Assembly: GCA_044238605.1 (NCBI GenBank) | Contig: JBIICY010000002.1 | Location: 1-64,000 of the forward strand | DNA: 64,000 bases | Direction: 5' to 3' | Source of the DNA: UBA10438 sp044238605 | GTDB lineage: Bacteria; Bacteroidota; Ignavibacteria; Kapaibacteriales; Kapaibacteriaceae | Part shown: one piece after another, positions 25,820 through 31,924 of the stretch | Layout of the letters: each line of letters opens with the position of its first letter | Position numbering within the stretch: position 1 is the first letter of the stretch | Made by a program: the position numbers and the translations under genes | Notes under the pieces: model-generated | Databases searched by the model: none | What the model saw: the letters and a program-made list of their open reading frames with translations, nothing else | What the model was told of the DNA's origin: nothing

Positions 25820-26119
25820 ATGGCAGCAGCAAAGAAAGCCGCCAAGAAGCCAGCAGCCAAGAAGGCTGCAAAGCCAGCAGCCAAGAAGGCCGCGAAGCCA
25901 GCAGCTAAGAAGGCAGCAGCAAAGCCAGCAGCGAAGCCAGCAGCCAAGAAGGCAGCGAAGCCAGCAGCTAAGAAGGCAGCGAAGCCAGTAGCTAAGAAGG
26001 CAGCGAAGCCAGCAGCTAAGAAGGCAGCAAAGCCAGCAGCGAAGCCAGCAGCCAAGAAGGCCGCGAAGCCAGCAGCAAAGCCTGCTAAGAAGGCTGTGGC
26101 AAAAAAAAAAGCCAAGTAA
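25820..26119 (+). CDS. Lysine/alanine/proline-rich histone H1-like protein (possibly the N-terminal part of a frameshifted fusion)
   Basis: A 99-residue, highly basic, low-complexity protein composed almost only of Ala, Lys, Pro and Val in units such as KKAAKPAAKKAAKPA, like the tail of histone H1 and bacterial AlgP/Hc1-type proteins. It is probably a DNA- or nucleic-acid-binding tail. ATG 25820 has a GAGGT ribosome-binding site. The frame ends KKKAK and stop, just after a run of ten A residues. In the -1 frame the sequence stays open and equally basic all the way to the DksA-like gene, so this ORF may be the N-terminal half of one 342-residue protein. The topA C-terminal tail in this window has a similar composition. 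Confidence 0.7.
   Translation: MAAAKKAAKKPAAKKAAKPAAKKAAKPAAKKAAAKPAAKPAAKKAAKPAAKKAAKPVAKKAAKPAAKKAAKPAAKPAAKKAAKPAAKPAKKAVAKKKAK
25835..26095 (+). repeat. Degenerate tandem repeats coding for KKAAKPA units
   Basis: The H1-like ORF is built of near-identical 15-30 base units such as AAGCCAGCAGCTAAGAAGGC repeated with small changes. Such arrays shorten and lengthen easily by slippage or recombination, so length variation between strains is expected. Confidence 0.8.
26101..26110 (+). other. A10 slippery run: candidate -1 frameshift or slippage site
   Basis: Ten consecutive A residues are read as A AAA AAA AAA in the frame of the H1-like ORF, three codons before its stop. Slipping back one base gives AAA AGC CAA GTA and continues open, through a Lys/Thr/Ser/Ala-rich stretch (SPRVTKTTQASSKTSKTTTG), into the DksA-like ORF, for a fused product of 97 plus 245 residues. 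The site could be programmed -1 ribosomal frameshifting, RNA polymerase slippage adding an A, a phase-variable tract, or a one-base sequencing error. Confidence 0.65.
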
Positions 26120-26313
26120 GGGTTAAACCTAACTCGGCCAAGAGCCCTCGTGTAACCAAGACAACCCAAGCTTCGTCCAAGACCAGTAAGACAACGACTG
26201 GTAAAGCGTCAGGAAAGAGTTCGGCAAACGCCAAGAACGCTCAAACTAAAGCAGCAGCAAGTAGGAAGGCGACGATTACGAAGCAGACGTCGAAAAATGC
26301 ACAAGGGACGACC

Positions 26314-26847
26314 ATGTCAGCACCGGCGGTCGCTAAACCCGTCGGTGCTGTCTTTGTTAAAGACACATCTGCAGCGGCTCGTGCTAACAAGCCATTGCTG
26401 CCGATTGCTCCGAAGAAGGGCCTGAAGTACCCTGAGGCAGATCTCAAGTTTTTCCGAGCCAATATTGAGCGAGCACGGGAAGAGGCTCTCGAAGAGCTTC
26501 GGATGCTACGCGAACGTCTCGAGGATCTCACCAACAGCGAGAACAACGAAGACAGCTCGATTTACTCCATGCACATGGCAGAGCAGGGGTCTGAGGCTGT
26601 CGAAAAAGAAAAGACGTATGCTCAGATTCAGCGCATTCAAGATTACATCCGCAAGCTTGAAGAAGCTCTAGGTCGTATCGATGATAAGTCGTACGGTATC
26701 TGTCGCATGTGCGGCATCCTGATCGCAAAGGAACGTCTGGCCGCAGTTCCTATCACAACTCTATCGGCTTCCTACAAGATCCGTCAGCGTTGCCCTGATG
26801 ATGGTGTTGATAGAATTGTTGCTAAAAATCCAGATGCACTTCGATAA
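26314..26847 (+). CDS. DksA/TraR-family zinc-finger regulator
   Basis: A 177-residue protein if translation starts at ATG 26314, which has a GGGA sequence nearby. It has a long coiled-coil pair (FFRANIERAREEALEELRMLRERL and EKTYAQIQRIQDYIRKLEEAL) separated by an acidic turn containing NNEDSS, then the zinc-finger region YGICRMCG with C130 and C133. The second Cys pair of classic DksA is missing. The aligned positions are Ser and Tyr, and only C160 follows. DksA-type proteins bind the RNA polymerase secondary channel and modulate initiation. The open frame continues upstream as basic sequence to the A10 run, so the native protein is probably longer. Its place between ileS and lspA is a conserved order in Bacteroidota. 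Confidence 0.88.
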   Translation: MSAPAVAKPVGAVFVKDTSAAARANKPLLPIAPKKGLKYPEADLKFFRANIERAREEALEELRMLRERLEDLTNSENNEDSSIYSMHMAEQGSEAVEKEKTYAQIQRIQDYIRKLEEALGRIDDKSYGICRMCGILIAKERLAAVPITTLSASYKIRQRCPDDGVDRIVAKNPDALR

Positions 26848-26875
26848 TACGCGTCATGTAAGGGGCTGATAGTAC

Positions 26876-27433
26876 ATGAATCATTCACGATGGTACTTCA
26901 CCATTGCATCAGGGCTGATCATTATTGATCAGCTCTTGAAGTTTTTGGTCAAGGGCGGAACCGTCTTCGGGATTCACCGCGAGGGTATGTACCTTGGACA
27001 GTCAATCCCATTGATAGGAGAAGCTGTTCGAATAACGTATGTAGAGAACCCAGGCATGGCCTTTGGCATAAGCTGGGGTAGTGCCAAGATCGTTCTCACT
27101 TTGTTAACGGTCTGCATTGCAGCAGCTCTTGCATATGTTGTTCATACTAGGAACGATGCACAACGCATGGAGCGTCTGTCCTACATGCTGATCTTTTCCG
27201 GTGCCGTCGGGAATCTGATTGATCGCATGTTCTATGGCGTACTCTACGGAGAGAGCCCCCTGTTCGAAGGTAAGGTTGTTGACTTCCTACAGGTAGATAT
27301 CCCGGACATTGTATGGTTCGGCGTGGAGTACACGCACTTTCCAGTGTTTAACCTTGCAGATTCGTGTGTTTCGATTGGTGTTGTACTTATGCTGATTGCC
27401 ACATTTACGGCGCCAAAACAGGCTCAGATATGA
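26876..27433 (+). CDS. lspA: Lipoprotein signal peptidase (signal peptidase II)
   Basis: A 185-residue inner-membrane aspartyl protease that removes signal peptides from diacylglyceryl-modified prolipoproteins. Four hydrophobic helices are visible. The family motifs are DQLLKFLV near the N-terminus, VENPGMAFGI, and the two catalytic aspartates in GAVGNLIDRMFYG and FPVFNLADSCVSIG. It lies 28 bases after the DksA-like gene and seven bases before the pseudouridine synthase, so the three are probably co-transcribed. Its expected substrates include the lipoprotein at 49674-50450. Confidence 0.96.
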   Translation: MNHSRWYFTIASGLIIIDQLLKFLVKGGTVFGIHREGMYLGQSIPLIGEAVRITYVENPGMAFGISWGSAKIVLTLLTVCIAAALAYVVHTRNDAQRMERLSYMLIFSGAVGNLIDRMFYGVLYGESPLFEGKVVDFLQVDIPDIVWFGVEYTHFPVFNLADSCVSIGVVLMLIATFTAPKQAQI

Positions 27434-27440
27434 TCACGTT

Positions 27441-28541
27441 ATGAGTGCTGTTGAGCGCGCAGAACATACGTACGAGATTATTGTAACTCCAGGCAAAAAG
27501 CCTGAGAGGCTCGATGCATATATCACTCGCAGTATCGCAATGGCAACACGTACCCGTGTCCAAAAGGCCATCGATGCTGGTTCGGTACTTGTTAACGGCA
27601 CGCATCAAAAGGCCAACTACAAGGTGAAGCCCAATGATGTGATTACTGTTACCGTGATGCGGCCTCCGCCGCTGCAGCTTGTACCGCAGGATATTCCGCT
27701 CGACATCCTGTACGAGGATGAATATCTCATGGTTATTGATAAAGCTCCCGGGATCCTCGTGCACCCAGGACTCGGCAACCGTGATGGTACACTCGTAAAT
27801 GCCGTTCTGTGGCATCTCGGACAGCGCGACCCAATCGATGTGCTCAAGGCACGGGAAGACTGGGGAGATGATGAGGGCGAATCCGATGGAGCAGATGAAT
27901 CAGAAATCAGCGACGAATCTGAGCTTTGGACCACTGAACGCGGGCTGGAGCAGGAAACAACAGCCATCAGGCCCGGCATTGTGCATCGATTAGATCGTGA
28001 TACTTCCGGCGTGATGGTCATCGGCAAAACCTATCTCGCTACCATGCAGCTTGCGACACAGTTTGCCGAGCGCACTGTGTCGAGACAATACGTTGCGCTG
28101 TGCTGGGGAGTCCTTGGGGACGACCAGCTACTGATCGAGGGGGATGTTGGCCGCTCGCCCCGTGACAGAACTCTCCGGGCAATAGTTCGCACGGGAGGCA
28201 AGTATGCCGCCACGGAAGTTACCGTACATGAACGGTTCCTCTTTGCATCCCTTGTTACATGTAAGCTCAGGACAGGACGTACGCACCAGATTCGTGTGCA
28301 CTTGAGTTCACGAAAGCACCCGCTGATCGGTGATCCCGACTACGGTGGACGAGATAGTGCTCTACTAGCTCTGCACCACGCATATCGGCAGCAGGGTGGC
28401 GAACTCGTAAAACGTATCAATCGTCAGGCTCTGCACGCCCGCAGTCTGGAATTCACTCATCCGATCACAAAAGAACGGTTGGTGTTTGAAAGCCCCCTTC
28501 CTGAAGACATGCAACAGTGCCTTGACTTACTTCGGGGATGA
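27441..28541 (+). CDS. RluD-type 23S rRNA pseudouridine synthase
   Basis: A 366-residue RluA/RluD-family enzyme that converts uridine to pseudouridine in RNA, most likely the 23S rRNA helix 69 positions. An N-terminal S4 domain (RLDAYITRSIAMATRTRVQKAI to VNG) is followed by the catalytic domain with the nucleophile Asp185 in HRLDRDTSGVMVIGKT and TGRTHQIRVHL. Between the first catalytic strands (LVNAVLWHL) and GIVHRLD lies an unusual insert of about 45 residues, strongly acidic (DDEGESDGADESEISDESE). ATG 27441 is chosen over an upstream in-frame start inside lspA. The 3' end overlaps mtgA by 15 bases in convergent orientation. Confidence 0.92.
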   Translation: MSAVERAEHTYEIIVTPGKKPERLDAYITRSIAMATRTRVQKAIDAGSVLVNGTHQKANYKVKPNDVITVTVMRPPPLQLVPQDIPLDILYEDEYLMVIDKAPGILVHPGLGNRDGTLVNAVLWHLGQRDPIDVLKAREDWGDDEGESDGADESEISDESELWTTERGLEQETTAIRPGIVHRLDRDTSGVMVIGKTYLATMQLATQFAERTVSRQYVALCWGVLGDDQLLIEGDVGRSPRDRTLRAIVRTGGKYAATEVTVHERFLFASLVTCKLRTGRTHQIRVHLSSRKHPLIGDPDYGGRDSALLALHHAYRQQGGELVKRINRQALHARSLEFTHPITKERLVFESPLPEDMQQCLDLLRG

Positions 28542-29216
28542 TACTCCGCGCATTCTGCCTCGTATCCATGCGGCTTTGCGGCGCGTGTAGGGGCTAGGCG
28601 CTGACGCACTAAATCTTCGAGGGTTAGGCACGATCGCGGCCATGAGTGAGGCCTGTTCTGCAGTTAGCTGGCTAGGTTCTGTTCCAAACCATGTCTTTGC
28701 ACCCTGGTGAACACCGTAGAGGCCGTCGCCCCATTCAATCATGTTCATGTAGACCTCAAGAATCCGCTTCTTACCCCAAAGAGCCTCAGTTAGGTACACA
28801 AAGTACACCTCTGCACCTTTGCGGATCATAGACCTCCAGGGTCCGAGAAACACATTCTTACACGTCTGCATGGAGATCGTACTCGCGCCAAGAGGGGGCC
28901 TGCCTTTACGAACCCGAGCGATGTTGGCGCGCTCGGCATTCTTTACGGCCTTCCAATCAATGCCCGAATGCCGCATAAAGCCCGCATCCTCTCCAGAGAT
29001 CACAGCCCTGCCCATCTGCGGCGTTATGTTCTGCATAGAGACCCAGTGGTGTTTCACAAGTAGACTTTTACCTGTAAAAGGGGCCTGCAGAAGCCGCAGC
29101 ACCATCAGCGGAGTCACAGCCGGAGGCACAACACGAAAGACGCCCACGACCAGTATGCTGAAAATCGCAAATGCGGTTATCGATCGCAGAAGCCAGATAA
29201 GGATGGATTTGATCAT
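28527..29216 (-). CDS. mtgA: Monofunctional peptidoglycan glycosyltransferase
   Basis: A 229-residue inner-membrane enzyme that polymerises lipid II into glycan strands. One N-terminal transmembrane helix (about 5-28) precedes the GT51 domain, with the catalytic Glu in ISGEDAGFMRHSGID, the conserved GASTISMQTCKNVFLGP and the KKRILEVYMNMIEWGDGLYGVHQGAKTWFG-type segment that holds the second Glu. There is no transpeptidase domain, so it is monofunctional. A full TTG-N19-TACGTTTG promoter ends seven bases before ATG 29216, predicting a leaderless or nearly leaderless mRNA. The promoter's TTG lies inside an 18-base palindrome shared with the divergent lrp gene. Confidence 0.95.
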   Translation of the reverse strand: MIKSILIWLLRSITAFAIFSILVVGVFRVVPPAVTPLMVLRLLQAPFTGKSLLVKHHWVSMQNITPQMGRAVISGEDAGFMRHSGIDWKAVKNAERANIARVRKGRPPLGASTISMQTCKNVFLGPWRSMIRKGAEVYFVYLTEALWGKKRILEVYMNMIEWGDGLYGVHQGAKTWFGTEPSQLTAEQASLMAAIVPNPRRFSASAPSPYTRRKAAWIRGRMRGVSSPK

Positions 29217-29223
29217 GTTGTTG

Positions 29224-29253
29224 CAAACGTACGGCTCGAATAATACTTAACAA
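29224..29253 (-). promoter_or_regulatory. Promoter of mtgA (TTG-N19-TACGTTTG)
   Basis: On the minus strand TTG at 29253-29251 is separated by 19 bases from TACGTTTG at 29231-29224, which ends seven bases before the start codon. The TTG falls inside the perfect palindrome at 29245-29262. Confidence 0.7.
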
Positions 29254-29262
29254 TTGTTAAGT
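29245..29262. promoter_or_regulatory. 18-bp perfect palindrome, probable Lrp operator
   Basis: ACTTAACAATTGTTAAGT is identical to its reverse complement. It lies between divergent mtgA and lrp, covers the mtgA -33 TTG and overlaps the start of the lrp -7 box (TAAGTTTG at 29258-29265). A weaker relative, CTTAACAGATGTAAG, occurs at 29277-29291 just before the lrp start. Two spaced sites of this sort suit binding by an Lrp/AsnC octamer and autoregulation. Confidence 0.65.
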
Positions 29263-29265
29263 TTG
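29258..29265 (+). promoter_or_regulatory. -7 box TAAGTTTG of the lrp-glnN transcript
   Basis: TAAGTTTG lies 29 bases before ATG 29295 and its first five bases are the right end of the palindrome. TCG replaces TTG 19 bases upstream, so the promoter is probably weak or regulated. Confidence 0.45.
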
Positions 29266-29294
29266 AACCGCAGAAACTTAACAGATGTAAGAAA

Positions 29295-29747
29295 ATGCCT
29301 GTCAAAGACCTCGACAAACAAATATGTGCTCTGCTGCAGGAAAATGCACGTATGAGCATGAATGAGATAGCCGAAGCGGTGGGATCTTCGGTGCCGACGG
29401 TTAGCGAGCACATCAAGAAGTTGGAGGCAGACGGCATCATTCGCGAGTATACAACAGTTCTGGATTCAGCGGAATTCGGATTTGATGTAACGGCATTTAT
29501 CTATGTGGATCTCGACACCAGTTCTGCCTACGATGGATTCCGACGACAGTGCCGTGTGCGTCGGGAAGTGCTGGAATGCCATGCGATAACAGGAACGGCA
29601 TCTCATGTACTTAAGGTGCGCTGCACGAATACGTCGGCACTTGAGCAGCTCTTATCGGCAATTCAGCAATGGAAGGGTGTATCAAAGACACTCACCAATG
29701 TGGTGCTCAGTACCCACAAAGAACAAACTCAGATACCAATACTTTAA
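29295..29747 (+). CDS. Lrp/AsnC-family transcriptional regulator
   Basis: A 150-residue feast/famine regulator. The N-terminal winged helix-turn-helix reads MNEIAEAVGSSVPTVSEHIKKLEADGII (about 17-45), followed by a linker and the alpha/beta RAM domain (VTAFIYVDLD, VLECHAITGTASHVLKVRC), which binds an amino acid and forms octamers. It lies 16 bases upstream of type III glutamine synthetase, on the same strand, so glnN is a likely target along with its own promoter. The effector may be glutamine or another amino acid, but this cannot be read from the sequence. Confidence 0.93.
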   Translation: MPVKDLDKQICALLQENARMSMNEIAEAVGSSVPTVSEHIKKLEADGIIREYTTVLDSAEFGFDVTAFIYVDLDTSSAYDGFRRQCRVRREVLECHAITGTASHVLKVRCTNTSALEQLLSAIQQWKGVSKTLTNVVLSTHKEQTQIPIL

Positions 29748-29763
29748 ATGATCAGGAGGTAGT

Positions 29764-31920
29764 ATGTCGGCAAGCGTGGACATCTCATCAGTTGCAAAGA
29801 ACTGGCGTCTGGACGGACTGCAGTACCCGTCGCCGTCGGATGTTGTAAACGAAGTATTCGCCAGTGATGTACTCACGATGGAGGAGCTTCGTCAGCGACT
29901 AAGCAAGCCCGTCTGGAAGTCTCTTGTTGCAACCATCGACAGAGGAGCAACACTTGACGGGGCAATTGCAGATACGGTGGCTATGGCCATGAAGACATGG
30001 GCAATGGAGCGTGGCGCAACGCACTATACGCACTGGTTTCAGCCTCTGACGGGCCTAACAGCCGAGAAGCATGAGTCCTTCGTAACACCTACGAGCGACG
30101 GTACAGCGATATCGCAATTCTCCGGCAAGGAATTGATCCAGGGTGAGCCTGATGCATCATCATTTCCAAGTGGAGGGCTTCGTGCTACGTTTGAAGCGCG
30201 CGGATATACAGCCTGGGACCCAACGTCTCCGGCATTCATCATGCGTCATTCGAACGGTGCAACGCTGTCGATACCAACGGCCTTTGCCTCTTGGACAGGT
30301 GAGGCGCTCGACAATAAGACTCCGCTTCTACGAAGCATGGAAGGGTTGAATACAGCAGCGAAGAATGCTCTAGGGCTGTTTGGCGATACCGAAACTCAGC
30401 GCGTTATTTCAACGGTTGGGGCAGAGCAGGAATACTTCCTCATTGATGAGGAGTTCTACTATCGCCGCCCGGATTTGGTGATGTGCGGACGCACGCTCTT
30501 TGGCGCGCAGCCGCCGAAAGGCCAGGAGCTTGAAGACCACTACTTCGGATCGATTCCTGACCGCATCTTGACGTATATGACCGATGCTGAGCATCAACTC
30601 TATGCATTGGGTATCCCAATCAAAACGCGTCACAACGAGGTTGCCCCTGGACAGTTTGAGGTAGCCCCCATATTTGAACAATCAAACATTGCGGCAGACC
30701 ATCAACAGCTTGTGATGCAGGTACTGCGAAACACAGCACGCAAGTACGGACTTGTTTGCCTTATGCATGAGAAACCGTTCGCAGGGGTCAACGGGTCTGG
30801 AAAACACGTGAATTGGTCCATGTCGACCGATGGCGGCCAGAACCTGCTCGAACCTGGTGATACGCCACAGGATAACATGCAGTTCCTGTTCTTCTGTGCT
30901 GCGGTTATTCGGGCCCTCGACCTGCATCAGGACCTTGTGCGCACAACAGTTGCCTCGGCGTCAAATGACCACCGCTTGGGTGCCAATGAAGCGCCCCCTG
31001 CGATTATGTCGATGTTCTTAGGCGACCAGCTTACAGAGATCTTCGATAGAATCGTAAGCGGCAAGGGTGGTTCATCGAAGAAGGCAGGTCTGTTAGGTCT
31101 TGGAACAGAGGTTCTACCAAAGCTTCCACAGCATGCTGGAGATCGCAACAGAACGTCTCCGTTTGCATTTACCGGTAACAAGTTTGAATTCCGTGCTGTT
31201 GGTTCGTCCCAGTCGGTTTCATTTGCCATTACGGTACTCAATCTCATTGCCACGGAGTCTATCAATGCCATGACGGCAATGATCTCCGCGAAAATGAAGA
31301 AGAAACAGTCGTTCGAATCAGCATTGTCAGATGTTATCAAAGACGTCTACAAGAAGCACGCTCGAATCATCTTTAATGGCGACGGCTATTCAGATGATTG
31401 GCACAAAGAGGCAGCTAAGCGCGGATTGTTGAATCTCGCAACGTCCGTTAGTGCCATCGACTCTCTTGTAAGTGCAAAGAACACGGAGCTCTTTTCTGCC
31501 CACGGCGTGCTGACTGCTCGGGAACTTGAGGCCCGCCAGGAAGTGATGTTCGACCAGTACTTTAAGTCTGTGAACATCGAGGGTGAAACAACCGAGTGGA
31601 TCGCCCAAACGCAAATCCTGCCAGCCGTGCTTCGCTATCTGAGAGAAGTGTCTTCGATCACCATCGGCAGTAATGCCATCATGGAAACATGCAAAGAACT
31701 TACGGATTGCACCGACCAGCTGATCACGTCATTGCAGAAACTTCGCACGCAGAATGCTGAACTTGGAGGAAACACCGTGCATGAAAAGTCGTACCACATG
31801 CTTAACAATGTGATCCCTGCGATGAACAACGTGCGGTCTGCCGCCGACGTATTGGAACGTCTAACGGCACATGATCATTGGCCTTTGCCGTCGTACCGCG
31901 AACTGCTCTTTGTTAAGTAG
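29764..31920 (+). CDS. glnN: Type III glutamine synthetase
   Basis: An ammonia-assimilating enzyme of 718 residues, the length of the GSIII class found in Bacteroidota and cyanobacteria and about 250 longer than GSI. Class features include KTWAMERGATHYTHWFQPLTG, the QEYFLIDEEFY region supplying metal-binding Glu residues, RHNEVAPGQFEVAPIFE, NGSGKHVNWSM and NRTSPFAFTGNKFEFRAVGS. The C-terminal part holds the GSIII-specific helical extension with KSYHMLNNVIPAMN. CAGGAGGT precedes ATG 29764 as a strong ribosome-binding site. With the Lrp-type gene 16 bases upstream it forms a nitrogen-metabolism unit. It is convergent with topA four bases away. Confidence 0.97.
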   Translation: MSASVDISSVAKNWRLDGLQYPSPSDVVNEVFASDVLTMEELRQRLSKPVWKSLVATIDRGATLDGAIADTVAMAMKTWAMERGATHYTHWFQPLTGLTAEKHESFVTPTSDGTAISQFSGKELIQGEPDASSFPSGGLRATFEARGYTAWDPTSPAFIMRHSNGATLSIPTAFASWTGEALDNKTPLLRSMEGLNTAAKNALGLFGDTETQRVISTVGAEQEYFLIDEEFYYRRPDLVMCGRTLFGAQPPKGQELEDHYFGSIPDRILTYMTDAEHQLYALGIPIKTRHNEVAPGQFEVAPIFEQSNIAADHQQLVMQVLRNTARKYGLVCLMHEKPFAGVNGSGKHVNWSMSTDGGQNLLEPGDTPQDNMQFLFFCAAVIRALDLHQDLVRTTVASASNDHRLGANEAPPAIMSMFLGDQLTEIFDRIVSGKGGSSKKAGLLGLGTEVLPKLPQHAGDRNRTSPFAFTGNKFEFRAVGSSQSVSFAITVLNLIATESINAMTAMISAKMKKKQSFESALSDVIKDVYKKHARIIFNGDGYSDDWHKEAAKRGLLNLATSVSAIDSLVSAKNTELFSAHGVLTARELEARQEVMFDQYFKSVNIEGETTEWIAQTQILPAVLRYLREVSSITIGSNAIMETCKELTDCTDQLITSLQKLRTQNAELGGNTVHEKSYHMLNNVIPAMNNVRSAADVLERLTAHDHWPLPSYRELLFVK

Positions 31921-31924
31921 TTCG

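Noticed and set aside
25835..26095. Regular short repeats that look like a CRISPR or satellite array
   Set aside because: The units are adjacent without spacers, keep a reading frame of KKAAKPA codons and lie wholly inside an ORF with a ribosome-binding site.
28540..29220. Bifunctional penicillin-binding protein instead of a monofunctional transglycosylase
   Set aside because: The protein ends after the GT51 domain at 229 residues, with no transpeptidase SxxK, SxN or KTG motifs.
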